A stretch of 18,837 nt of DNA, taken from assembly GCA_039029515.1 (NCBI GenBank), contig JBCCFX010000062.1:1-18837 (forward strand). The letters run 5' to 3'. How positions within the stretch are numbered: position 1 is the stretch's first letter; every line of letters begins with the position of its first letter. The notes beneath the pieces are model-generated. The model was given only the letters and a program-made list of their open reading frames with translations, was not told the origin of the DNA and searched no databases. The position numbers and the translations under genes were made by a program. Below are positions 1 through 7,934 of this stretch, piece after piece. Source of the DNA: JBCCFX01 sp039029515. GTDB lineage: Bacteria > Planctomycetota > Phycisphaerae > Phycisphaerales > SM1A02.

Positions 1-380
1 ACCTCGCGTACTGGACGAACGCCAACTGGTGGGCGATTGGCCCGAGCGCATCGGGGCATCTCAATGGATTGCGCTGGAAGAACGTGCCGCGTCTTGGTAC
101 GTATCTCGATCACGGTCCGTGGCCGCGCATCACGGATGTCGAATATGTCGATGCGTCAGCTCGCGTCGGCGAACGACTCATGCTTGGGCTTCGCATTCGC
201 CGCGGTGTGCAGCGCTGCGATCTTGACGCGTGGCGTGCTGAAGACGCTGATCATGAGCGTCGTGATGCGGTCATCGCCCGCGCGCTGGATGATGGCCATC
301 TGTCATGGACAGGCGATCATCTGCACCTGACCGATACGGGCATCATGCTCGCGGATTCGATTCTCGCGTCGCTGATCTGA
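1..380 (+). CDS. hemW: HemW-like radical SAM protein (oxygen-independent coproporphyrinogen III oxidase-like), C-terminal part only
   Basis: The reading frame is open from the left edge (first full codon at base 3) to a TGA at 378-380 and gives the last 125 residues of a longer protein; the start and the radical-SAM CxxxCxxC half lie outside the window. The visible part begins with LAYWTNANWWAIGPSASG, matching the N-x-x-YW...G-x-GPSA element of HemW/HemN-type proteins, and continues with ERLMLGLRIRRGV and a winged-helix-like end containing LHLTDTGIMLADSI, typical of the HemN C-terminal domain. HemW proteins bind haem and are thought to act as haem chaperones rather than as coproporphyrinogen oxidases. 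The gene ends only 15 nt from the convergent sdhB stop, with no terminator-like hairpin between them. The family call is firm; HemW rather than HemN is inferred from the short C-terminal domain. Confidence 0.85.
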   Translation, partial: LAYWTNANWWAIGPSASGHLNGLRWKNVPRLGTYLDHGPWPRITDVEYVDASARVGERLMLGLRIRRGVQRCDLDAWRAEDADHERRDAVIARALDDGHLSWTGDHLHLTDTGIMLADSILASLI

Positions 381-395
381 CGAATGTGCCGTTGG

Positions 396-1205
396 TCAGG
401 AACCTGCGAAGAAACGCTTGAATGAGTGGATTGTCACTGCGCGTCCAATAGCGGCGATGGATTCCGTCAGCGGAATGCCTTTCGGGCAGACCTTCACGCA
501 ATTCTGCGCGTTGCCGCAATCGCTGATACCACCTTTGCCGATCAGCACGTCAAGCCGTTCCTTCTTGAGCACGGCGCCGGTCGCGTGGTCGTTGAACAGT
601 CGCGCCTGGCTGATCGCATGCGCGCCGATGAACGCGTCATCCCATTTCTCTTCATCTTCTTCCAGCGTGAATTGCGGGCACGCTTCAAGACAGCAGCCAC
701 AACTCATACATTCGCTGAGGTGATATCGCGTCTGCTGTTCCTCGGGTGTTGACGTCGGTCCCTTGCCGAGGTCGTACGTGCCGTCGATCGGCACCCATGC
801 CTTCACGCGCTTGAGATTGTGGAACAGGCGTGCTCGATCAACGACGAGGTCGCGAACGACAGGAAACTTGGACATCGGTTCGAGCGTGATCGTGTCGCCG
901 TCATTCGGCGCGAGGGCATCGACCAGGGAGCTGCACGATTGGCGGGTCATGCCGTTGATCAGCATGGTGCAGGAGCCGCAGACTTCCTCAAGACAGCCAG
1001 AGTCATAGGTGATCGGCGTCGAGTCGCGGCCATCGATGGTCTTCGGGTGGGCAGCGATCCACTGAAGGCACGAGATGACGTTCGCGCCATGGATCACCGG
1101 GACGTCGAATTCGTCCCAATGTGGAGCCGTATTCGGGCCGTCCTGTCGCTTGATGCGGAAGCGTACGGTTCGTTCCTTCGCCGCCGGTCGTGCGTCCTGA
1201 ATCAT
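396..1205 (-). CDS. sdhB: Succinate dehydrogenase / fumarate reductase iron-sulfur subunit
   Basis: SdhB carries electrons from the flavoprotein SdhA to the membrane cytochrome through three iron-sulfur clusters. In the 269-residue product the [2Fe-2S] ligands are C71, C76, C79 and C91 (context CLEEVCGSC), as in Bacillus-type SdhB. A ferredoxin-like domain carries CMSCGCCLEACP from C166 and a second Cys group, DCGNAQNCVKVCPKG, which together bind [4Fe-4S] and [3Fe-4S]. The ATG at 1205 is chosen because GGAGGT lies four bases upstream. An in-frame ATG at 1256 would add 17 residues but has no comparable ribosome site. The gene has the same orientation as sdhA and sdhC but is separated from sdhA by 3.3 kb holding three + strand genes, so it probably has its own promoter in 1206-1454. 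The family call is very secure. Confidence 0.95.
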   Translation of the reverse strand: MIQDARPAAKERTVRFRIKRQDGPNTAPHWDEFDVPVIHGANVISCLQWIAAHPKTIDGRDSTPITYDSGCLEEVCGSCTMLINGMTRQSCSSLVDALAPNDGDTITLEPMSKFPVVRDLVVDRARLFHNLKRVKAWVPIDGTYDLGKGPTSTPEEQQTRYHLSECMSCGCCLEACPQFTLEEDEEKWDDAFIGAHAISQARLFNDHATGAVLKKERLDVLIGKGGISDCGNAQNCVKVCPKGIPLTESIAAIGRAVTIHSFKRFFAGS

Positions 1206-1209
1206 GCTG

Positions 1210-1215
1210 ACCTCC
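1210..1215 (-). promoter_or_regulatory. Ribosome binding site deciding the sdhB start
   Basis: On the - strand GGAGGT stands four bases before the ATG at 1205, a near-perfect anti-Shine-Dalgarno match. It favours this ATG over the upstream in-frame ATG at 1256. Confidence 0.75.
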
Positions 1216-1454
1216 GTTTGATCTATGGTATGCATCCGGCCGGGTTTCGTCATCATCGGATGGGACGTGAAACAGGTTGGTCTGGGGGGATTTGCCGAAC
1301 TGTGCGGACGACAGGTCGTACCACCCGATGCTGTTCATATCGATCGTTTGCGAGACGGTCATGAATGGGCGACCATACTTCGTTCTCCGATCAACATTCC
1401 CGGATCAAGGACCCGCGGCAGCCGGACGATGAGTCAGGCGGCGACAGCAACGTC

Positions 1455-2198
1455 ATGACCACATCGACGATCGTCATTCCGTGTTACAACGAAGCGGACC
1501 GGCTCAACGTCGAGACGTTTCGCACGTACGTTGAGATGCACGCTGCCGTCCGCATGCTCTTCGTGAACGATGGGAGTCAGGACCAGACTGGAGCCATGCT
1601 CGACGAGCTTGCTGCCGGATCTGAACGTATTGATGCGCTTCATCTCGAGCAGAATGCAGGCAAGGCCGAAGCCGTCCGTCAGGGCATGCTTGCAGCGTCA
1701 ACGCATGACGTCGACATCATCGGGTTCTGGGATGCCGATCTCTCGACCGGCCTCGAAGAGATCGAGGCGTTTCTCAACATCTTCGAGGAGCGCCCGGAAA
1801 TCGAGATGGTCTTCGGGTCGCGCGTCAATCTGCTTGGCCGAAGGGTCCGCCGCAAACTCTGGCGTCACTACATCGGCCGGTTCTTCGCCACGATCGCAGC
1901 ATGGATGCTCTCGCTACCGATCTACGACACGCAATGTGGCGCGAAGATGTTCCGCAACACCGATGAGTTTCGGACCATCCTTGCCGCGCCGTTCCTGTCG
2001 CGATGGATCTTTGATGTCGAGCTGCTCGCGCGATACATCGTTTCGCGCCGCGACACGGAGCAGCCGCAGGTCGAAGACATTGTGTTCGAGCGACCGTTGA
2101 TGGCGTGGTATGACGTCGCCGGCTCGAAGCTCCGGCCACGTGACATGTTCATCGTCGCTCGTGATCTGTCACGCATTCGTAGGCGATGCCTGCGATGA
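1455..2198 (+). CDS. Glycosyltransferase family 2, dolichyl-phosphate sugar synthase (DPM1/DPG)-like
   Basis: This 247-residue protein is a GT-A fold transferase that probably moves a sugar from a nucleotide donor to a polyprenyl phosphate at the inner face of the membrane. The N-terminal IVIPCYNEADRL (from residue 6), NDGSQDQT (N38-T45), the metal-binding D93-A-D95 and the later VFGSR and YDTQCGAKMF segments are typical of the DPM1/DPG branch of GT2. There is no C-terminal pair of membrane helices, so it resembles the soluble DPM1 form. The start at 1455 is chosen because it lies directly before the IVIPCYNE strand; an ATG at 1365 would add 30 residues of low-complexity sequence. The stop overlaps the start of the FkbM gene, implying translational coupling. 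The sugar and the lipid carrier cannot be told from sequence. Confidence 0.88.
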   Translation: MTTSTIVIPCYNEADRLNVETFRTYVEMHAAVRMLFVNDGSQDQTGAMLDELAAGSERIDALHLEQNAGKAEAVRQGMLAASTHDVDIIGFWDADLSTGLEEIEAFLNIFEERPEIEMVFGSRVNLLGRRVRRKLWRHYIGRFFATIAAWMLSLPIYDTQCGAKMFRNTDEFRTILAAPFLSRWIFDVELLARYIVSRRDTEQPQVEDIVFERPLMAWYDVAGSKLRPRDMFIVARDLSRIRRRCLR

Positions 2199-3166
2199 AC
2201 CGTCTGATCCTTGGTGCGATTGTCCGACCGCTCGCGGGGGTGTTGCGCGGCATGCAATCCGATGCGCCGCAGGTGTCGATCATCCGGAAGGTGCTCACGG
2301 GAATCGTGCTCGTACCAGTCATGGGCGTGATCGTCGTTATCCTTCGCCTTCGATCTCGGTTCGGCGGACCGATTCCCGTGACGGGCGAAACCGTCAATGG
2401 CGATCGTTTGCAATGTCATCTGCCTGACCTGATTCAGATGTATATCTATCTCTTCGGCTGGTGGGAGCCTGATCTGACGGTGTACATCCGTGACCATCTC
2501 CGACCCGGCGATACGTTGATCGATGTTGGTGCAAACATTGGATACTTCACATTGCTCGCATCGCGATGCGTGGGAGCCAACGGACAGGTGATCGCATTTG
2601 AGCCGGCACCGCGCATCGTGGAGGCACTGGAATCGCATGTGCGCGACAACGCAGCAGCAAACGTCCGCATCGTCCCATGTGCGGTGTCACGCGAGGAAGG
2701 CACGATCACCGTCTACGGTGGACCGGCACACAATCTCGGTCTGACCACGACGCGCGATTCGCGCGGCCTCCCGGCGGAGGCTGATGTCCCATGTGGACCG
2801 CTCGGTGCGTACGTTGATCACGAAGCCAGTCATACCGTCCGCCTCGTCAAGATTGATGTGGAAGGTGGTGAGCCCGCCGTGCTCGCCGGTATGGTCGAAT
2901 GGCTGGATCATGCGCCCAGCGACGTCGAACTGCTGGTGGAGCTCTCGCCCTTATGGTGGGCGGATCGGACGCAGACGGTGGAGGATGTGCTCCGGCCGTT
3001 CACGGAGCGCGGTTTCAACGTGTACACGATTCCCAACAATTACTGGCCGTGGCGATATCTGTGGCCCCACGATGTCGGGCGTCCGCGCCGGTCGATCGGC
3101 GCTCTGTCAGCCAACGTGAAGCGGCATGATCTCGTGCTGTCACGACGCGATCAGGACATGTTGTAG
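2186..3166 (+). CDS. FkbM family SAM-dependent methyltransferase
   Basis: This 326-residue protein contains the FkbM methyltransferase fold. Motif I is DTLIDVGANIGYF (about residues 109-121), which binds S-adenosylmethionine; it is followed by VIAFEPAPR and later by VKIDVEGGE (about 221-229), the hallmark post-motif of FkbM enzymes. Family members O-methylate hydroxyl groups, often on sugars of polyketides or surface glycans. Residues around 35-55 are hydrophobic (VLTGIVLVPVMGVIVVIL) and probably make a membrane anchor, which fits work next to a lipid-linked glycan. The ATG at 2186 overlaps the end of the glycosyltransferase gene. An ATG at 2195 would give an ATGA overlap and has AGGCG nine bases upstream, so it is an equally good start. 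The next gene follows after 12 nt. The substrate is unknown; methylation of a sugar in the same pathway is inferred. Confidence 0.88.
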   Translation: MPAMNRLILGAIVRPLAGVLRGMQSDAPQVSIIRKVLTGIVLVPVMGVIVVILRLRSRFGGPIPVTGETVNGDRLQCHLPDLIQMYIYLFGWWEPDLTVYIRDHLRPGDTLIDVGANIGYFTLLASRCVGANGQVIAFEPAPRIVEALESHVRDNAAANVRIVPCAVSREEGTITVYGGPAHNLGLTTTRDSRGLPAEADVPCGPLGAYVDHEASHTVRLVKIDVEGGEPAVLAGMVEWLDHAPSDVELLVELSPLWWADRTQTVEDVLRPFTERGFNVYTIPNNYWPWRYLWPHDVGRPRRSIGALSANVKRHDLVLSRRDQDML

Positions 3167-3178
3167 ACTGCGAAACGA

Positions 3179-4513
3179 ATGGTCGATTCAGACGCACACA
3201 TCGTGAACGCGCCGGGTTCTCAGCGACGAGGATGGCTCTTTGCCATGCTGATCGTGATCCTGGCCGCAACGGTGCTGCGCTGGGGCACCGACATTCGCGC
3301 GACGCCGCTCGTCTTTGACGAGAAGTACATCACGATCCCGATCATTGATCTGATCGAACGCGGCTGGTCAGTCGAGACCGCGATTGACTTCACCGAGACC
3401 AAAGGTCCGGCCATGATCTGGACGTACGCGTTCTTCGGTGAATTGCTTGGAGGCGAGATCAACGATCTTCGTTTCCTGTCGATGGCGTTCTTTGTTGGTG
3501 CGATCGTCCCGCTCGTCTTGATCGCACGCCGACTCGGGCTGACGTCAAAGCAGATTGCCGCCGTGTCGGTGCTGTATGTGCTCTTGCCGATGAACGCGGT
3601 GCTCGGGCAGATGGTGATGAGTGAGTCGTCATTCATCTTCGGCTGCGCCTGGTTGTCATGGATCTTCCTGTGGGGCTTCCGAGACAACGCCACGAACGAA
3701 CGGCGCGTGCTCGGGCCGTTGTTGTTCGGCGCATTGCTGGCCATTCTTCTGCACCATCGCGTTCATGCAGTGGCGTTTGCCGGCGCAGCGGCCCTCATCA
3801 GTTTTGAACGTGACCGTTGGCGCTCCTGGCCATGGTGGATTGCTTGCATCATCGCGGGTGTATTGCGTGTGCCGCTCTGGATTCGGTGGGGCGGTCTTGT
3901 GGCGCCGGATTACCAGTTCAGTCATACGCTTGGCATCAGCCTCAACAATCTGACGTATCTCGCGGCGGCGATGCTGCCGTATACCGGCGTCTTTCTGCTC
4001 GCCTGGATCGTGCGTCCGGACTGGCGGCGCGATCACTGGAAGATTGTCGCGATCGGTGCCTTCATCGGTTTGCTTCTGGGCATCATTGCGCCGCCGCTCG
4101 CATCGCATACGATCGTCTGGGGCGATCGAGATCTGTTTCGCTTTCAGGGCATCGTGGCCGCGGCGCTCGGGAAACTCTCGCCGCGTCTGGGTGGTGATCC
4201 CGCGTACCTTGCGCTGATTGCGATGGCGTCAACGGTCGGGGTTGCGTCGCTGGCCGCGCTCGCCGCGCGGGCATGGCGCTTCGGCGTCTCGAATCCATAC
4301 GGTCAGGTCCATCGGATGCTGGTCTGGACACTCTTCGTGGGATGGGGCATGTACATCGCCACCGACGGTCAGGTGTTCGATCGATACATCCTGCCGTGGG
4401 CGATTCTCGCGCCAATCACGTGGCTGCTTCTGCTGCCACGACCGCTCCTCTGGCTGCAGATCGTGCAGCTCATGTTCGTATCGCTGTGGTTTGTCGTCAC
4501 CAAGCTGTACTGA
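3179..4513 (+). CDS. Polytopic membrane protein, GT-C fold / GT39 (PMT-ArnT)-like glycosyltransferase
   Basis: The 444-residue product has roughly ten or more strongly hydrophobic segments, starting with WLFAMLIVILAATVL near residue 19 and ending with LWLQIVQLMFVSLWFVV at the C-terminus. The first outer loop carries VFDEKY with D47-E48, the position of the catalytic acidic pair in GT39-type protein mannosyltransferases and ArnT. This loop is followed by an FTETKGP stretch that resembles the substrate loop of that group. Such enzymes take a sugar from a polyprenyl-phosphate donor on the periplasmic side and attach it to a lipid, glycan or protein. As the last gene of a tight cassette behind a DPM1-like synthase, it is the natural user of that enzyme's product. 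The exact family is uncertain; no characterised homologue was recognised. It ends 24 nt from the convergent sdhA stop. Confidence 0.72.
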   Translation: MVDSDAHIVNAPGSQRRGWLFAMLIVILAATVLRWGTDIRATPLVFDEKYITIPIIDLIERGWSVETAIDFTETKGPAMIWTYAFFGELLGGEINDLRFLSMAFFVGAIVPLVLIARRLGLTSKQIAAVSVLYVLLPMNAVLGQMVMSESSFIFGCAWLSWIFLWGFRDNATNERRVLGPLLFGALLAILLHHRVHAVAFAGAAALISFERDRWRSWPWWIACIIAGVLRVPLWIRWGGLVAPDYQFSHTLGISLNNLTYLAAAMLPYTGVFLLAWIVRPDWRRDHWKIVAIGAFIGLLLGIIAPPLASHTIVWGDRDLFRFQGIVAAALGKLSPRLGGDPAYLALIAMASTVGVASLAALAARAWRFGVSNPYGQVHRMLVWTLFVGWGMYIATDGQVFDRYILPWAILAPITWLLLLPRPLLWLQIVQLMFVSLWFVVTKLY

Positions 4514-4520
4514 TATCGCA

Positions 4521-4544
4521 CACGTGCACGTGCTCGATCACGTG
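4521..4544. repeat. Three CACGTG palindromes at the convergent gene junction
   Basis: CACGTG occurs at 4521-4526, 4527-4532 and 4539-4544. The first two abut to make a 12-bp perfect palindrome, and the second and third can form a 6-bp stem with a 6-nt loop (CTCGAT). The block lies between the stop of the membrane protein gene and the last codons of sdhA. It could be a weak bidirectional terminator or a protein-binding site; there is no T-run. Confidence 0.35.
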
Positions 4545-6430
4545 GACGCAACCGATGCTTTCTCTTTGGTGTGGGATGAGTCCTTGGTCGCATCTGTCTT
4601 GCCGTACGACCGGACACGCGGCTTGACGAGATCAGTGTTCACATCTTCCCACGACAGTTTCGGTCGCCCGCTCTTCACGTCGTACGAGGCGACGGTGGTC
4701 TTCAGGAACTTCTTGTCGTTGCGTTCCGGATAATCCGTGCGGTAGTGCGAACCACGAGATTCCTTGCGTTCGATGCCGCCAACGAGCATGACTTCCGCGA
4801 GCTTCAACATGTCTCGCAAAGCGCGAGCGTACGAGAGATTCTGATTCGTCCACATGCCGGTATCAGACAGCGTGATCTTCTCCGCACGCTCCTGCATGGA
4901 TTGAATGCGCTCAAGCGCGGCGTTCATGCGGTCTTCTGTCTTCACGACGGTTGACGCAGCGGTCATCTCTTCGCCCATTTCGTTGCCGATGAGATACGGA
5001 TTCTCGCCACCGGTGGAGTTGATGAGCGTGTCAACCTTGTCCTGCTCTTGTGCGACCACGTCATCGAAGATGCTCTGGTGCAATCGCGCTGCAGGTTCAT
5101 GAGTCTCGTCGCGGACATAATTGGCGACGCCGAGGCCACAGAACAGGCCGTCGAAGATGCACGACAACAGCGCGTTGGCGCCGAGACGTGTACCGCCGTG
5201 GTACTGGTAGTTCACTTCGCCGAACGCATACAGGCCCGGAATGTTGGTCATCATGGAATCCGGCGCGCCAAGCTTCATGCCCTGTTTGTCGTCGGCCGGC
5301 GTGTAGGTCGTCCAGAGGCCACCCATGGAATAGTGGACGCCCGGGAAGATCTTCATCGGTGTCTCGACCGGATCGTCGCCCGCGAACTTGCGGTAGATCT
5401 CCAGGATGCCGCCAAGCTTCGTTTCGAGATACTCGCGAGAACGATGCGTCAGGTCGAGATAGACCATGTTGCCGCCACCGATACCGAGTCCCTGATTGAC
5501 GCAGATGTCGAAGATCTCGCGCGATGCGATGTCACGCGGGACGAGGTTGCCGTAGCTCGGGTACTTCTCTTCGAGGAAGTAGAGTCGATCGGCTTCCGGG
5601 ATCTCGCGCGGGTCGCGCGCGTCGCCTGCGGTCCGCGGCACCCAGACACGTCCGCCTTCGCCTCGGGCGGATTCACTCATCAGGCGGAGTTTGTCGGCAC
5701 CGGGAATGGCGGTCGGGTGTACCTGGATGAACTCGCCGTTCGCGTAGTTCGCACCCGCCTGATAACAGCGCGCTGCGGCGCCGCCGTTACACATCACCGA
5801 GTTTGTGCTCTTGCCGAAAATCAGCCCCGGTCCGCCGGTCGCCATGACCACGGCATCGGCGCGGAACGCGCGAATCTGCATGGTCCGCATGTCCTGCGCG
5901 ACGATGCCCTTGCAGACGCCGTGCTCATCAAGCACCGGCCACAGGAATTCCCAGTACTCATATTTGTTGACGAGGCCCTCGGCTTCCCATCGCCGCGTCT
6001 GCTCATCGAGTGCATACAACAGCTGCTGGCCGGTTGTGGCACCTGCAAAGTGTGTTCGCTTGAACAGCGAGCCGCCGAATAGCCGGAGATCACGCTGGCC
6101 CTCCGAAGTTCGATTGAAAGGCACACCCATCCGATCGAGCAGATCGATCACCTTCGGTGCCCAGTGCGTCATCTCGTACACGGGCGGCTGGTGCTGGAGG
6201 AAATCGCCTCCGTACAGGGTTTCATCGAAGTGCATGTACTCGCTATAGCCCTGCTGACGCGCAATATCGTTGCAGGCGTTGATGCCGCCCTGGGCGCACA
6301 CGCTATGCGATCGCTTCACCGGCACCATGGAGAAGAGATCCACCGGGATGCCTTCCTCTGCAATCCGAACGGTCGCGGCGAGACCTGCAAGTCCGCCGCC
6401 GACAACAATGACACGATGCTGATTGTTCAT
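4538..6430 (-). CDS. sdhA: Succinate dehydrogenase / fumarate reductase flavoprotein subunit
   Basis: SdhA oxidises succinate to fumarate using covalently bound FAD. The 630-residue product starts with a dinucleotide-binding motif, VIVVGGGLAGLAA. KRSHSVCAQGG follows, with H42 at the position of the FAD-attaching histidine. Later come the HPTAI substrate strand, SESARGEGGRVWVP, HYSMGG and GGTRLGANALLSC, all typical of the active site and FAD pocket. The sequence resembles the Bacillus/epsilonproteobacterial type rather than the E. coli type. The ATG at 6430 is chosen; a TTG three codons earlier (6439) has GGAA directly against it, too close for a ribosome site. The last about 18 residues are a Lys/Ser/Thr-rich tail. 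The gene lies 42 nt after sdhC, consistent with one transcript; sdhB is missing from its usual place directly downstream. Confidence 0.96.
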   Translation of the reverse strand: MNNQHRVIVVGGGLAGLAATVRIAEEGIPVDLFSMVPVKRSHSVCAQGGINACNDIARQQGYSEYMHFDETLYGGDFLQHQPPVYEMTHWAPKVIDLLDRMGVPFNRTSEGQRDLRLFGGSLFKRTHFAGATTGQQLLYALDEQTRRWEAEGLVNKYEYWEFLWPVLDEHGVCKGIVAQDMRTMQIRAFRADAVVMATGGPGLIFGKSTNSVMCNGGAAARCYQAGANYANGEFIQVHPTAIPGADKLRLMSESARGEGGRVWVPRTAGDARDPREIPEADRLYFLEEKYPSYGNLVPRDIASREIFDICVNQGLGIGGGNMVYLDLTHRSREYLETKLGGILEIYRKFAGDDPVETPMKIFPGVHYSMGGLWTTYTPADDKQGMKLGAPDSMMTNIPGLYAFGEVNYQYHGGTRLGANALLSCIFDGLFCGLGVANYVRDETHEPAARLHQSIFDDVVAQEQDKVDTLINSTGGENPYLIGNEMGEEMTAASTVVKTEDRMNAALERIQSMQERAEKITLSDTGMWTNQNLSYARALRDMLKLAEVMLVGGIERKESRGSHYRTDYPERNDKKFLKTTVASYDVKSGRPKLSWEDVNTDLVKPRVRSYGKTDATKDSSHTKEKASVAST

Positions 6431-6472
6431 GGTGATCAATTCCGTCGAACCGTCCGAGTGGGACGAAGGTGA

Positions 6473-7273
6473 TTACGGCAGTGAAGCGGCAAGATCTGCG
6501 TTGGCGTCTGCGGCGACCTCTTCGCCGAGGATCGTTTGCTCGACGGATCGTGCGAGATCCTGGTCGAGCGTGGCAAATCCCAGAATGGCGGTCAGGCCAG
6601 CACCCGCAAGTGCGACACCAATCGCGGCGCAGACATAGCCCCAGCGACGCTGGGCCGATACGCTGACCGTGAGTCCCCATGTGATGGCCGCGGTCCACAG
6701 GCCGTTGGCGAAGTGGAACACGAGCGAGAGAACGCCAATCGCGTAGAACGCCGCGAGCAAGAAGCCGCCGGTCTTCTGGAAGTGTTCAGCCGTCGATGAT
6801 GACGCATAGTCCGGATCGAACGTCGGCATCAGGCCGCCGAACTCGAGGCCGAACCTCAGGCTCATGATATGCATGAAGAGGAACACGATGCCGACGTAGC
6901 CGGTGGCGCGCTGCAGCGAGTAACGCCAGTTGTCCTGATACGCGTATCGCATCGTGTTGGACTTGCCCGATGTCGCGAACCACACGCCGAGCACGGAGTG
7001 GAACAGGATTGGGAAGAACAACGCCGTGAACTCGATGATCTTCAGTGCCGGCAGATCATGAATGAAGTTCACTTCATGCTGAAATGTCGCCACGCCAGCT
7101 GCGGCACCATCGTGACCATCTCCGTGGCCGAGGAATCGACCCCAGACGATTGACGAGTTGGTCGTCAGGTGCGGGAACAGGAACAGGCCGATGGGCGCCA
7201 CGCCGGACAACGAGTGCAGTCGACGAAGCAGGAAGTAATGACGATCGAGAAAGCTGGATGCGGACTTGCTCAC
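6473..7273 (-). CDS. sdhC: Succinate dehydrogenase cytochrome b558 membrane subunit
   Basis: This 266-residue protein is the single membrane anchor of a Bacillus-type complex II; it binds two haem b groups and reduces (mena)quinone. Five hydrophobic helices are visible. The four histidines that align with the haem ligands of B. subtilis SdhC are present: H35 (FLFPHL), H92 (FHSVLGVW), H135 (FLFMHI) and H187 (VFHFANGLW). No separate SdhD is needed or seen. Residues 46-75 form an insertion between the first two helices that is rich in His and Gly (GHGDGHDG). The start is a GTG at 7273; an in-frame stop lies 18 nt upstream and no ATG is available, so the start is well constrained although the ribosome site is weak. 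Electron acceptance by menaquinone is inferred from the family. Confidence 0.92.
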   Translation of the reverse strand: MSKSASSFLDRHYFLLRRLHSLSGVAPIGLFLFPHLTTNSSIVWGRFLGHGDGHDGAAAGVATFQHEVNFIHDLPALKIIEFTALFFPILFHSVLGVWFATSGKSNTMRYAYQDNWRYSLQRATGYVGIVFLFMHIMSLRFGLEFGGLMPTFDPDYASSSTAEHFQKTGGFLLAAFYAIGVLSLVFHFANGLWTAAITWGLTVSVSAQRRWGYVCAAIGVALAGAGLTAILGFATLDQDLARSVEQTILGEEVAADANADLAASLP

Positions 7274-7368
7274 GGTTTCAACTCACAACGTCAGTGGATC
7301 GATTCGTCAACGGAATGATAGGAGTCAACCGGCGTCGTTTTCGATCGCCGCGATCACGCAAATTCATA
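7274..7368 (-). promoter_or_regulatory. Intergenic region upstream of sdhC, with inverted repeat
   Basis: This 95-nt gap between the DUF1844 stop and the sdhC start could hold an sdhC-A promoter. On the - strand it carries two -35-like hexamers, TTGACT and TTGACG, but no convincing -10 was found. A perfect 13-bp inverted repeat, GATCGCCGCGATC, lies at 7343-7355 and is a possible operator. No experimental or comparative support is available. Confidence 0.3.
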
Positions 7369-7848
7369 TCAATCGGGAGCGATGATGCCAGGTCCGGAAC
7401 CGGGGGCAGCAGGCGGAATTGAGCTGTCCGGCGCGCCGGCCGACGCGACGTTGCCCGCTTCTGCGGCCTGCGCGACAAGATGGGTCACTTCGACGAATCG
7501 CGATCGAAGTTCGTGCAGCACGCCGGTGATCTCCTTGGACTCCTCATCCGTCAGGTTGCCCTGCGTCTTCTCTTCGACCACGGCGAGCAGATCAATGTAG
7601 AACTTCGCGCCTTCAAGATCGACGAGCACGCCGCCGGTCTTCGGGTCGCGCTGCGTGCCGAGGGACATCAGGGCCGGCGTCGCAAACGCGGAAATCACGC
7701 CACGCACATCCGCTTCAGGCAGCTGCATCGACTGCTCTTCGCGCTCGCGGGCGCGCTCCTCGGTCTTCTGGGCCAGACGCTCTTTTTCGGCCTGAGCTTC
7801 TGCCTTCCAGTCCGAGTCGATATGCAGCTTTGGGGTCTCATCACTCAT
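7369..7848 (-). CDS. DUF1844 domain protein
   Basis: This is a 159-residue soluble protein. The N-terminal 40 residues are highly charged (AEAQAEKERLAQKTEERAR) and likely form a helix or coiled coil. Residues of about 43-120 match DUF1844: an LPEADVRGVISAFATPAL segment, LGTQRDPKTG, then AKFYIDLLAVVEEKTQGNLT with the family's conserved EKTxGNL. The C-terminal 30 residues are Ala/Pro/Gly-rich and probably disordered. The ATG at 7848 is used because AAGGAAAG precedes it by about seven bases; a GTG at 7920 would add 24 residues and overlap the divergent promoter region. DUF1844 has no established biochemical function. It precedes sdhC by 95 nt on the same strand, so cotranscription is possible. 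Confidence 0.85.
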   Translation of the reverse strand: MSDETPKLHIDSDWKAEAQAEKERLAQKTEERAREREEQSMQLPEADVRGVISAFATPALMSLGTQRDPKTGGVLVDLEGAKFYIDLLAVVEEKTQGNLTDEESKEITGVLHELRSRFVEVTHLVAQAAEAGNVASAGAPDSSIPPAAPGSGPGIIAPD

Positions 7849-7934
7849 CGTGTCTTTCCTTCGTGTTCGGGTTGGCTGCAGTATAGAGGTGACGAAGGTA
7901 TGATGCCGTCTCGTGGCCACTCAACCGGGAACGA
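7849..7934. promoter_or_regulatory. Divergent promoter region between the DUF1844 gene and the SurA-like gene
   Basis: These 86 nt separate two head-to-head genes and must serve both unless transcription enters from elsewhere. On the - strand TATACT (7885-7880) is a good -10-like hexamer 32 nt before the DUF1844 ATG; on the + strand TATGAT (7899-7904) is another. No -35 box at the ideal distance is clear for either. Confidence 0.35.

Noticed and set aside
1365..1454. N-terminal extension of the GT2 gene from the ATG at 1365
   Set aside because: The added 30 residues are low-complexity and lie before the normal family start; the ATG at 1455 begins right at the first conserved strand.
1922..2638. 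238-residue - strand ORF
   Set aside because: It is antisense to both the GT2 and FkbM genes, whose motifs are unmistakable.
5048..6082. 344-residue + strand ORF
   Set aside because: It is fully antisense to the conserved sdhA gene and shows no recognisable domain; it reflects GC-rich codon use.
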